Positions 7,513 through 15,131 of a stretch of 64,000 bases of DNA are shown here, in pieces. Numbering within the stretch: position 1 is the first letter of the stretch; every line of letters starts with the position of its first letter. Where the stretch lies: the NCBI RefSeq assembly GCF_004168035.1, contig NZ_SDPU01000018.1, positions 62,001 through 126,000 on the forward strand. The letters run 5' to 3'. This DNA comes from Nocardioides iriomotensis. Lineage in GTDB: Bacteria; Actinomycetota; Actinomycetes; Propionibacteriales; Nocardioidaceae. The notes beneath the pieces are model-generated. The model was not told the DNA's origin and did no database searches. It saw only the letters and a list, made by a program, of their open reading frames with translations. The translations under genes and the position numbers were made by a program.

Positions 7513-7570
7513 AACGATTCGTCTGCCGAATTCGGGGTGATCTACGCGCGCGGGTCGCAGACGAACCGTT
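7513..7570 (+). repeat. Palindromic element, copy A
   Basis: The arms AACGATTCGTCTGC (7513-7526) and GCAGACGAACCGTT (7557-7570) are inverted repeats with one mismatch, around a 30-base centre containing CGGGGTGATC. Two more copies lie at 21114-21171 and 22775-22836. The element starts 3 bases after the marR stop and encodes the last residues of the convergent citrate synthase-like gene. Confidence 0.85.
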
Positions 7571-8360
7571 CTGCGGGCCCGGTGTACGCCGCGAGCAGCG
7601 GGCGCGGGATCGGCCCCTTGATCCGGCCGCCGGACGACCGCTCCTCCCAGGCGTGCGCAAGGATCCCGACCGAGCGGGACAGGCAGAACAGGCCACGGCT
7701 CAGCTCGGGGTCGAACCCGAGCTCGCCGTAGACGATCGCGGTGGCGCCGTCGATGTTCATCGGCACCGGGCGGCTGCGGCCCTCGGCCAGCTGCCGCTCG
7801 AGCTCGAGCGCGGCCCCGAGGTGCCGGCCCGCGACCGTACCGGCGTCGACCGCCGCGTCGACCGAGGCAACGAGCGGGTCGCGGCGCGGGTCCACGGGGT
7901 GGAACCGGTGCCCGAACCCCGGGACGTGCGCGCGGCGGGCGCGGTGGTCGGCCAGCACGTCGGCGACGGCGGCCGGGAGGTCGTCGGCCCCGGCCAGGTC
8001 GTCGAGGATCGCCAGGCACTGCTGACCGGCGCCCCCGTGCACGTCGCCGAGCAGGCCCACCCCGGTCGCGAGCGCGGTGTTGAGCCCGACCCCGCAGGTC
8101 GCGGCCATCCGCGCGGCCGCGATCGAGGGCGCCTGCGGGCCGTGGTCGACCGCGGCGACGAGCGCGTGCTCCAGCAGTGCGGACTCCTCCCGCGTGGGCA
8201 GGTCCCCGCGGAGCAGCAGCCAGGCCATGTCGACGAACGACACCGCGCCGATCAGCTGCTCGACCGGGTAGCCGCGGAGCCGGATCACGCCGGGCTCGAT
8301 GTCGGAGATCCCGGTGGCCCACCAGGCGGTGACGTCGTCGATGGTCGTGGGTGTGGTCAT
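7542..8360 (-). CDS. Short citrate synthase family protein, possible citryl-CoA lyase
   Basis: The 272-residue protein covers mainly the C-terminal part of the citrate synthase fold (full enzymes are about 370-430). All three catalytic positions are present: His108 (DVHGGAG), His151 (GFGHRFHPVDPRRDP) and Asp204 (NIDGATA). Stand-alone short homologues of this size include citryl-CoA lyases, which split citryl-CoA into acetyl-CoA and oxaloacetate. Pairing with a CoA-transferase (TGATG overlap) and a tricarboxylate transporter favours a lyase role, perhaps with citrate or a related acid. The final eight residues (RFVCDPRA) are read from repeat copy A. Confidence 0.75.
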   Translation of the reverse strand: MTTPTTIDDVTAWWATGISDIEPGVIRLRGYPVEQLIGAVSFVDMAWLLLRGDLPTREESALLEHALVAAVDHGPQAPSIAAARMAATCGVGLNTALATGVGLLGDVHGGAGQQCLAILDDLAGADDLPAAVADVLADHRARRAHVPGFGHRFHPVDPRRDPLVASVDAAVDAGTVAGRHLGAALELERQLAEGRSRPVPMNIDGATAIVYGELGFDPELSRGLFCLSRSVGILAHAWEERSSGGRIKGPIPRPLLAAYTGPAERFVCDPRA

Positions 8361-9556
8361 CAGATCGCTCCCTCGGCGCGCAGCGCCTCGATGTCGGCGT
8401 CGGTCAGGCCGGCCTCGCGGAGCACCTCGTCGGTGTGCTCGCTGAGGACGGGTGGCGGTCCGGCCGCGGGCACGGCGGCCCCGTCGACGTGCGTGGGCAG
8501 GCCGAGCAGCTCGACCGGCCCGGCGGCGGAGTCGACGCGGCTGACCAGGCCGCGGTGCTTCACCTGCGGCGAGTCGAGCGCCTCGGGCACGGTGACGACG
8601 GGCGCGGCCGGCACGCCCACGTCGCGGAGCACGGCGTCCCAGTGGCTCGCGGGCTTGTCGCGCAGCGTGCGCTCGAGCTCGACCTTGAGCGCGGCGCGGT
8701 GCTCCTTGCGGTGGTCGCGGGTGTCGAAGCGCGGGTCCGCCGTGAGCTCGTCGCGTCCGATCGCCGCGCACAGGGCGAGCCACTGCTCCTGCTTGTTGGC
8801 GGCGATGTTGAGCGCGCCGTCGGCCGTCGCGAACGTGCCCGAGGGAGCCGAGGTGCGGTTCTCGTTGCCCATCGGCTGCGGGGTGCGGCCGGCGACGAGG
8901 TAGTCGGAGACGACCCAGCCCATCGTGCTCAGCGCCGCGTCGAGCATGGAGACGTCGAGGTAGGCGCCCTCGCCGGTGCGGCCCTTGCGGACGAGCGCCG
9001 AGGAGATCGCGAACGCCGCCGCGAGCCCGCCGATCGAGTCGCACACCGGGTAGCCGACCCGCAGCGGCGCGGTGTCCTCGGACCCGGTGACGCTCATGAC
9101 CCCGGAGAGGCCCTGCACGACCTGGTCGTAGGCCGGCCGGTCGCTCTCCGGGCCGGTCGCGCCGAAGCCCGAGACCGCGCAGTACACCAGGCCCGGGTGC
9201 TCGCGGCGCAGCTCCTCCCAACCGAAGCCCAGGCGGGCGAGCACGCCGGGCCGGAAGTTCTCCAGCAGCACGTCGGCGGTCGCGAGCAGGCGCCGGAAGA
9301 CCGCGCGGCCGCCGTCGCTCTTGAGGTTGACGGTGACCGAGCGCTTGCCGCCGTTCTGAGCGAGGAACGACGCGCCGAGGCTGCGCCGGCTGAGCTCGGG
9401 GTCGGCGCCGAGCTGGCGGGCGAGGTCGCCGGTGCCGGGGACCTCGACCTTCACCACGTCGGCGCCGAGCAGCGCGAGCTGGTACCCGGCCACCGGGCCG
9501 GCCAGCACGTTGGTGAGGTCGAGGACGCGGACCCCGTCGAGCAGCGGCGCCGTCAC
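8360..9556 (-). CDS. CaiB/BaiF family (class III) CoA-transferase
   Basis: The 398-residue protein starts at GTG and has the class III opening PLLDGVRVLDLTNVLAGPVAG, KVEVPGTGD and NLKSDGGRAVFRRLLATADVLLENFRPG. Asp173 in PVCDSIGGL is the likely catalytic carboxylate that carries the acyl group. These cytosolic enzymes move CoA between carboxylic acids. It is translationally coupled on both sides (GTGA with the IclR gene, TGATG with the citrate synthase homologue), so the three form one operon. A tricarboxylate is a plausible acceptor; that is inferred from context. Confidence 0.88.
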   Translation of the reverse strand: MTAPLLDGVRVLDLTNVLAGPVAGYQLALLGADVVKVEVPGTGDLARQLGADPELSRRSLGASFLAQNGGKRSVTVNLKSDGGRAVFRRLLATADVLLENFRPGVLARLGFGWEELRREHPGLVYCAVSGFGATGPESDRPAYDQVVQGLSGVMSVTGSEDTAPLRVGYPVCDSIGGLAAAFAISSALVRKGRTGEGAYLDVSMLDAALSTMGWVVSDYLVAGRTPQPMGNENRTSAPSGTFATADGALNIAANKQEQWLALCAAIGRDELTADPRFDTRDHRKEHRAALKVELERTLRDKPASHWDAVLRDVGVPAAPVVTVPEALDSPQVKHRGLVSRVDSAAGPVELLGLPTHVDGAAVPAAGPPPVLSEHTDEVLREAGLTDADIEALRAEGAI

Positions 9557-10314
9557 AGCAGTGCCTCGACCGGGCCGAGGCCGGCCTCGTCGAGGGCGTG
9601 CGCGGTCGCGACCACCGCCTCGACGTACCCGGGGATCCGCTCGCCGGTGAACCGCGACGTGGGGCCGCTCACCGACAGGGCCGCGACCACCCGGCCGTCC
9701 TCGCCGTGCAGCGGGGCGGCGACCGCCGAGGCCCCGAGCTCGCGCTCGCCGTGGGAGACGGCGTACCCGGTCTCGCGGATCGACGCGACCTGCCGGGCCA
9801 GCGTGGCGGCGTCGAGGTCGGGGTCGGCCTCGGAGAGCGTGGTGACCAGGTCGTCGGGGGCGCCGGAGAGCAGCACCTTCGCGGTGGCACCGCGGCCGAG
9901 CGGCATCGGCTCGCCGACGGCGACGACGCTGCGCACGGTGGCGGTGCCCTCCTCCTGCGCGATCGAGACCCGTTGCACGCCCTGCCGGACGTAGACGTTG
10001 ACGGTCTCGCCGCAGCGCTCGACCAGCGCGCGCATCGCTGCGCGGGCCTCGGGCGAGACCTGCCACGCCCGGTCGGCGAGCCGCACCCAGCGCAGCAGCG
10101 CCGGCCCGCAGGTGTACGTCGTCTCGGCGACGCGCGCGACCAGGCCGCGGGACTCCAGCGTGGCCAGCAGCCGGACGGCCGTGGTCTTCGGCAGGCCGGC
10201 GCCCTCGACGACCTCGCGCAGCGTGCGGGTCGGGTGGTGCTCGTCGAGGAGCGCCAGCACGTCGAGCGCGCGCTGGATGCTGCGCACGCCGTCGGACGCG
10301 GGAGAGGGGCTCAC
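9553..10314 (-). CDS. IclR-family transcriptional regulator
   Basis: The 253-residue protein has an N-terminal winged helix (SIQRALDVLALLDEHHPTRTLREVVEGAGLPKTTAVRLLATLESRGLV) and the IclR effector domain with VRSVVAVGEPMPLGRGATAKVLLSG and GYAVSHGERELGASAVAAPL. IclR proteins sense small acids or aromatic compounds. GTG 10314 gives the usual family length. It heads the operon with the CoA-transferase and lyase-like genes and diverges from tctCBA, so it probably controls both directions. Confidence 0.9.
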   Translation of the reverse strand: MSPSPASDGVRSIQRALDVLALLDEHHPTRTLREVVEGAGLPKTTAVRLLATLESRGLVARVAETTYTCGPALLRWVRLADRAWQVSPEARAAMRALVERCGETVNVYVRQGVQRVSIAQEEGTATVRSVVAVGEPMPLGRGATAKVLLSGAPDDLVTTLSEADPDLDAATLARQVASIRETGYAVSHGERELGASAVAAPLHGEDGRVVAALSVSGPTSRFTGERIPGYVEAVVATAHALDEAGLGPVEALL

Positions 10315-10332
10315 GAGGTGATCCGTTCTGTG

Positions 10333-10438
10333 GTTCGGAGGGACCACTGTACGGATCGTAGGGCCGCCTGACGAGGGTCGGGAGCGTGACCACAAAGACC
10401 AAAAACTGTCTGATGGTCTCAATGGTCCGGATCCGAAC
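10333..10438. promoter_or_regulatory. Candidate IclR operator pair in divergent promoter region
   Basis: GTTCGGA...GACCA occurs at 10333-10346 on the plus strand and again, with a 2-base longer centre, on the minus strand at 10438-10423. Both lie in the 231-base gap between iclR and tctC and could be binding sites for the IclR protein. No convincing -35/-10 pair could be fixed by eye. Confidence 0.35.
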
Positions 10439-10545
10439 GCGGCCTCCTAGCGTGACGGCGGTCACCAGGTCGTGGTGACGCCCTTCACAGCCCGCCCCTG
10501 TCGCGGCTGCCGGAGGTCTCGACCAACCAATCCGAGGAGGAACCG

Positions 10546-11562
10546 ATGCGCGCTCCCCGCCGCTCGGTCGTTCGCCGTACCGTCGCCGTCGCCGCCGTGC
10601 TCGGCACCACGCTGACGCTCGCCGCCTGCAACCAGGCCGCCGGAGGCGGTGCCGCGTCCAGCGAGGAGTTCCCGTCCAAGACCGTGGACATCATGGTGCC
10701 GGCCGCCGCCGGTGGCGGCTGGGACTCGACCGCCCGCGCCATGCAGAAGGTGATCGAGGACGAGGACGTCGTCAGCGAGCCCGTCGAGGTGTTCAACGTC
10801 GAGGGCGGTGGCGGCGCCACCGGTCTCTCGCAGCTGCAGAAGGACGAGGGCGACCCGCACGCGCTGATGGTCACCGGCCTGGTGATGATCGGCGCTCTCG
10901 AGCAGGCCAGCTCGCCGGTGTCGTTCGAGGACACCACCCCGATCGCGACGCTGACCAGCGAGGCCGAGGCCTTCGTGGTGCCGTCCGACTCCCAGTACGA
11001 GTCTATCGAGGACGTCGTCGCGGCGTACGAGAAGGACCCGGCCTCGGTCACGTTCGGCGGCGGCTCCGCGGGTGGTTCCGACCAGCTCGTCGTGGCCGAG
11101 CTGATGAAGGCCGCGGGCGCCGACCCGTCGCAGATGAAGTACGTCGGCTACTCCGGCGGCGGCGAGGCCATCGCGGGCATCCTGTCCGGTGACGTGGCGG
11201 TCGGCGTCTCCGGCGTCAGCGAGTTCGAGAGCCAGATCGAGGCCGGCGACATGCGCCTGCTCGCGATCAGCACCGCCGAGACCCAGGAGGTCGCCGGCGA
11301 GGAGGCCACGACGCTGCAGGACGCCGGCTACGACATCGACTTCAGCAACTGGCGCGCCCTCGTCGCGGCCCCCGGCCTCTCCGACGACGCCAAGGAGCAG
11401 GTGACCGAGGTCGTCGACGAGCTGCACGGCACGCAGGGCTGGAAGGACGCGCTCGAGGCCAACGGGTGGGCCGACTTCTACAAGACCGGCGACGAGGCCC
11501 AGGAGTACATCGACTCCGAGGTCGACCGCGTCGCCGCGCTCTACGAGGACCTCGGGCTGTGA
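10546..11562 (+). CDS. tctC: Tripartite tricarboxylate transporter substrate-binding lipoprotein TctC
   Basis: The 338-residue protein has a lipoprotein signal peptide ending in the lipobox LAAC (Cys28). Its mature Bug/TctC-type binding domain has FPSKTVDIMVPAAAGGGWDSTARAM, GGGSAGGSDQLVV and NWRALVAAPGLSDDAKEQV. TctC proteins bind carboxylates such as citrate outside the membrane and deliver them to TctAB. It is the first gene of tctC-tctB-tctA with a GTGA overlap. A ribosome site (GAGGAGG) precedes the ATG. Confidence 0.93.
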   Translation: MRAPRRSVVRRTVAVAAVLGTTLTLAACNQAAGGGAASSEEFPSKTVDIMVPAAAGGGWDSTARAMQKVIEDEDVVSEPVEVFNVEGGGGATGLSQLQKDEGDPHALMVTGLVMIGALEQASSPVSFEDTTPIATLTSEAEAFVVPSDSQYESIEDVVAAYEKDPASVTFGGGSAGGSDQLVVAELMKAAGADPSQMKYVGYSGGGEAIAGILSGDVAVGVSGVSEFESQIEAGDMRLLAISTAETQEVAGEEATTLQDAGYDIDFSNWRALVAAPGLSDDAKEQVTEVVDELHGTQGWKDALEANGWADFYKTGDEAQEYIDSEVDRVAALYEDLGL

Positions 11563-12068
11563 CCGACGCAGCCGAGACCACCGAGCCGGCCCTGGGTGAC
11601 CCCCAGGGCCGGCCGGCCGGTCCGTTCGCCTTCGGCGCCGGCATCGTGCTGGTCAGCGGCGTGCTGCTCAGCCAGGTGTTCGCGATCGACACCACCGAGG
11701 GCTTCTCGCCCCAGGGGCCGCGGTTCCTGCCGCTGGTGGTGCTGACGCTGATGCTCGTGCTCGGCCTCGTGTACCTCGCGCAGCAGGCGGCCGCCGTACG
11801 CCAGGGCGGCTCGCTTCCCGCCGAGCCGTTCACGCACCTTGCCGCGGCCGCGGTCCTCGTCGGGATCCTCGTGGTCTACGCCTTCGTGCTCGGCCCGGTC
11901 GGCTACGTGCCCGCGACCGCGCTGTTCTTCGTCGCCGCAGCGCGGACGATGGGGTCGCGCCACCTGACCCGCGACGTCGTCGTCGGCATCGGCCTCGCGC
12001 TCCTCGTCTACCTGTCCTTCACGCGCGCCCTCGGCGTGTTCCTGCCCCAGGGGGTGTTCCCGCTGTGA
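11559..12068 (+). CDS. tctB: Tripartite tricarboxylate transporter small membrane subunit TctB
   Basis: The 169-residue protein starts at GTG 11559, overlapping the tctC stop. After a polar N-terminus it has about four membrane segments ([38 protein letters not shown]; and two C-terminal helices around [18 protein letters not shown] and [15 protein letters not shown]). This size and layout match the poorly conserved TctB subunit, which assists the large TctA channel. It overlaps tctA by four bases. Confidence 0.9.
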   Translation: MTDAAETTEPALGDPQGRPAGPFAFGAGIVLVSGVLLSQVFAIDTTEGFSPQGPRFLPLVVLTLMLVLGLVYLAQQAAAVRQGGSLPAEPFTHLAAAAVLVGILVVYAFVLGPVGYVPATALFFVAAARTMGSRHLTRDVVVGIGLALLVYLSFTRALGVFLPQGVFPL

Positions 12069-13615
12069 GCCAGTTCGGCGACCTGATGGGCGGCTTCGCC
12101 ACCGTCCTCAGCCCCGAGATGCTGCTGTTCGCGGTCATCGGCGTCACGCTCGGCACCCTCGTCGGGGTGCTGCCGGGCATCGGCCCGGCCGTGACGATCG
12201 CGCTGCTGCTGCCGGTGACCTACGGCTTCGAGAGCCCGATCCCGGCGTTCATCATGTTCGCGGGCATCTACTACGGCGCGATGTACGGCGGGTCGACCAC
12301 GTCGATCCTGCTGAACACTCCGGGCGAGTCCGCCTCCGTCGCGACGGCGATCGAGGGCCACGAGATGGCCAAGCGCGGCCACGCCCGGGCAGCGCTGGCG
12401 ACCGCGGCGATCGGCTCGTTCGTCGCCGCCCTGATCTCGACCGGGCTGCTCGCGCTGGTGGCCGAGCCGGTCGGCCGGCTGGCGGTGTCGTTCCGCGCGA
12501 CCGACTACTTCGCGCTGATGATCCTGGCCCTGGTGACCGTGACCGCGCTGGTGGGCAGCTCGCTCGTGCGCGGCCTGATCTCGCTGCTGCTCGGCGTGAC
12601 CATCGGCTTCATCGGCCTCGACGGCATCTCCGGCCAGCCGCGGCTGACCTTCGACAGCCCGGTGCTGTTCAACGGCATCGACGAGGTGCTGCTGATCATC
12701 GGCCTCTTCGCGATCGGCGAGACGCTCTACGTCCTGGTCAAGGGCCGCACCCGTCCCGGCCAGGTCACCCCGCTCGAGCCGGTCCGCGGCGGCTTCATGT
12801 GGCTGTCGCGCGACCAGTGGCGGCGCTCGTGGGGCCCGTGGATCCGCGGCGCCGGCTTCGGCTTCCCGTTCGGCGTGCTGCCGTCCGGCGGCGCCGAGCT
12901 GCCGACGTTCCTCTCCTACTCGTGGGAGAAGAACCGCTCGCGCGGCAAGCAGGAGTTCGGGAAGGGCGCCATCGAGGGCGTCGCCGGACCGGAGGCCGCC
13001 AACAACGCGTCGTTCTCCGGCGTCCTGGTGCCGCTGCTGACCCTGGGCCTGCCGACCTCCGCGACCGCGGCGGTCATGCTGGCGGCGTTCAAGATCTTCA
13101 ACCTGCAGCCCGGCCCGCAGCTGTTCGAGGAGAACAGCGACCTGGTGTGGGCGCTGATCGCGTCGCTGTTCGTCGGCAACGTGATGCTGCTGGCGCTGAA
13201 CCTGCCGCTGATCCGGCTGTGGGTGAAGGTGCTGGAGATCCCACGGCCGGTGCTCTACGCGGGCATCCTGGTGTTCGCCACGCTCGGCATCTACTCGGTG
13301 TCCGGCACGGTCACCGACATCCTGATCGCCTACGGCATCGGCGTGCTCGGCTTCCTGATGCGGCAGTTCGACTTCCCCATCGCGCCGACGATCCTGGGCG
13401 CCATCCTCGGCCCCGAGCTGGAGAACCAGTTCCGCCGGGCGCTCAACGTCGGCAACGGCGACCTGACGGTGTTCGTGACTCGTCCGCTGTCGCTGGCCAT
13501 CCTGCTGCTCGCGGCCGCCGCCCTGCTGCTGCCGTACGCACCGCGCATCGTTGCGCGCCTCCGGGGTAAGGACCCGGAGGAGGCCAAGAAGCTCGCCTTC
13601 GCGGACGAGGACTGA
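12065..13615 (+). CDS. tctA: Tripartite tricarboxylate transporter large membrane subunit TctA
   Basis: The 516-residue protein has around 11 or 12 membrane segments. The hallmark [22 protein letters not shown] lies near 27-48 and a second, related [19 protein letters not shown] in the C-terminal half. [21 protein letters not shown] is the conserved region after the first helices. It forms the ion-driven channel that takes up the carboxylate presented by TctC. It starts at GTG overlapping tctB, and its length is normal for the family. Confidence 0.95.
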   Translation: MSQFGDLMGGFATVLSPEMLLFAVIGVTLGTLVGVLPGIGPAVTIALLLPVTYGFESPIPAFIMFAGIYYGAMYGGSTTSILLNTPGESASVATAIEGHEMAKRGHARAALATAAIGSFVAALISTGLLALVAEPVGRLAVSFRATDYFALMILALVTVTALVGSSLVRGLISLLLGVTIGFIGLDGISGQPRLTFDSPVLFNGIDEVLLIIGLFAIGETLYVLVKGRTRPGQVTPLEPVRGGFMWLSRDQWRRSWGPWIRGAGFGFPFGVLPSGGAELPTFLSYSWEKNRSRGKQEFGKGAIEGVAGPEAANNASFSGVLVPLLTLGLPTSATAAVMLAAFKIFNLQPGPQLFEENSDLVWALIASLFVGNVMLLALNLPLIRLWVKVLEIPRPVLYAGILVFATLGIYSVSGTVTDILIAYGIGVLGFLMRQFDFPIAPTILGAILGPELENQFRRALNVGNGDLTVFVTRPLSLAILLLAAAALLLPYAPRIVARLRGKDPEEAKKLAFADED

Positions 13616-13626
13616 GAGGAGCGGTC

Positions 13627-14025
13627 GTGGACCGGGACGTGATCGTGGTCGGCTGGACGCCGACGCCGCAGGGAGAGGCCGCCGTCGAGGCCGCCGTCGC
13701 CGAGGCGGGACGGCGCGACGGCGTGCTGCACGTGGTCAACGCGAGCAGCGGCGACTCGTACGTCGACAACAAGATCGCCTCGACCGAGCAGCTCCGCGCG
13801 CTCCGCGACCGGCTCTCCGGCCAGGGCGTCGAGCACGAGGTCGTCCAGCAGGTCGGCCGCTTCGAGCCGGCCGAGGAGATCCTCGACGCGGCCGACCGGC
13901 TCGGGGCGGCGCTGGTGGTCCTCGGGATCCGGCGCCGTACCCCCGTGGGCAAGCTGCTGATGGGCTCGACCGCGCAGCGGGTGCTGCTGCAGTCGGCCTG
14001 CCCGGTGCTGTCGGTGAAGGCCTGA
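13627..14025 (+). CDS. Universal stress protein family (UspA-like)
   Basis: The 132-residue single-domain protein has the Usp fold, with DVIVVGWTPTPQGEAAVEAAVAEA at the start and VVLGIRRRTPVGKLLMGSTAQRVLLQSACPVLSVK at the end. The latter approximates the ATP-binding G-x2-G-x9-G[ST] motif but is not a clean match. It starts at GTG only 11 bases after tctA and probably shares its transcript, as is often seen for Usp genes beside transporters. Confidence 0.88.
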   Translation: MDRDVIVVGWTPTPQGEAAVEAAVAEAGRRDGVLHVVNASSGDSYVDNKIASTEQLRALRDRLSGQGVEHEVVQQVGRFEPAEEILDAADRLGAALVVLGIRRRTPVGKLLMGSTAQRVLLQSACPVLSVKA

Positions 14026-14055
14026 TCAGTAGGCGCGGGCCGGAACTTCCCGGGC

Positions 14056-14103
14056 GACTCCTGCACTTCCAGGGCGATGCAACGGCCTGGAAGTGCAGGA
14101 GTC
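14056..14103. terminator. Strong hairpin after uspA, 18-bp perfect stem
   Basis: The arms 14056-14073 and 14086-14103 are perfect inverted complements (starting GACTCCTGCACTTCC) around a 12-base loop, between the convergent stops of the universal stress gene and the second tctC. There is no T-tract, so it may act as a Rho-independent-like barrier for both strands or as an mRNA 3' stabiliser. Confidence 0.6.
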
Positions 14104-14123
14104 CCTGGTGAACCAGGGACTCC
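14098..14123. terminator. Second hairpin overlapping the first
   Basis: GGAGTCCCTGGT (14098-14109) and ACCAGGGACTCC (14112-14123) form an 11-bp stem with a TGAA loop. Its left arm shares 14098-14103 with the right arm of the preceding hairpin, so only one of the two can be complete at a time. Confidence 0.55.
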
Positions 14124-14130
14124 GCCGGGC

Positions 14131-15129
14131 CTAGACGCCCAGCCGGTCCAGCAGGTCGCCGACGCGGTCGGACTCGACCATCAGGAACCGGCCGAACGCC
14201 GAGCCGGTGAGGTAGTCGTCGGTCCAGCCGTTCGCCTGCTCGGCCTCCCGCCACGCGGAGGTGTCGTGCACCCGGTCGACGAGGTCGGCGAGCCGGTCGC
14301 GCTGGCGGGGGCTCAGGCCCGGCGGGGCGACCAGACCGCGCCAGTTGGCGAAGCCCAGCGGCACGCCGGCGTCGCGGAGGGTCGGCGCGTCGATGCCCGG
14401 CACCGGCTGGTCGCCGGTGACCGCGAGCACGCGGACGGCGCCGGCGCGGACCTGGTCGATGTTCTCCAGCACCCCGGACAGCGCCGCGTCGATGCGGCCG
14501 GTGAACAGGGCGGCGAGGGTCGGGCCGCCGCCGTCGTACACGCGGTAGCGGACCTCGCGCGGGTCGATCCCCACCGCCTCCGCGAGGAGGTGGGTGGCGA
14601 GATGGTCGGGGCCGCCGGGGAGCGAGCCGCCGCCGAACCGGAGCCGCGCCGGGTCGCGCTTCCAGGCCTTCACGAGCGAGGCGAGGTCGCGGTGCGGCGA
14701 GCCCTCGCGCACCATCACGATCTCGGGCTCGCTGAGCAGCCGCGCGACCGGCGTGACCTCGTCGAGCCCGACCGCGGCGCGGTTGGTGTGCAGGCTGCCG
14801 ACCACGCCAAGGCCCATCATCATCATGAGGTCGCCGTTGCCGCGCTCGTGCACGGTGCGGGCCAGCCCGGCGCCGCCGCTGGCGCCCTCGAGGTTGAAGA
14901 TCTCGGGCCGCTCGCCCAGCCCCTCGTCCTCGACGATCCCGGCCAGGATGCGGGCCGTCGTGTCGTAGCCGCCGCCCGCCGCGTTGGGCACCATGATCCG
15001 CAGCTGGTCCGGGTCGAGCGTGCCGGCGCTGGGGCTGCAGGCGGCGACGAGCGGCAGCAGGGACGTCCCCGCGGCCGCGGTCAGCACGCGTCGGCGGCTC
15101 AGCACCCGGCGAGCATAGATCGGCGGCAT
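14131..15129 (-). CDS. Second TctC-type substrate-binding lipoprotein
   Basis: The 332-residue protein has an SRRRV arginine cluster (12-16) and a lipobox LVAAC (Cys31), so it is an exported lipoprotein, possibly by the Tat route. The TctC domain follows (LRIMVPNAAGGGYDTTARILAG, FGGGSLPGGPDHLATHL, NWRGLVAPPGLSPRQRDRL). It has no TctA/TctB partners of its own and diverges from a CitA-type kinase. ATG 15129 is supported by GAGAAG 8 bases upstream; a GTG at 15105 is an alternative. It may serve the transporter or act as an external sensor. Confidence 0.88.
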   Translation of the reverse strand: MPPIYARRVLSRRRVLTAAAGTSLLPLVAACSPSAGTLDPDQLRIMVPNAAGGGYDTTARILAGIVEDEGLGERPEIFNLEGASGGAGLARTVHERGNGDLMMMMGLGVVGSLHTNRAAVGLDEVTPVARLLSEPEIVMVREGSPHRDLASLVKAWKRDPARLRFGGGSLPGGPDHLATHLLAEAVGIDPREVRYRVYDGGGPTLAALFTGRIDAALSGVLENIDQVRAGAVRVLAVTGDQPVPGIDAPTLRDAGVPLGFANWRGLVAPPGLSPRQRDRLADLVDRVHDTSAWREAEQANGWTDDYLTGSAFGRFLMVESDRVGDLLDRLGV

Positions 15130-15131
15130 GC

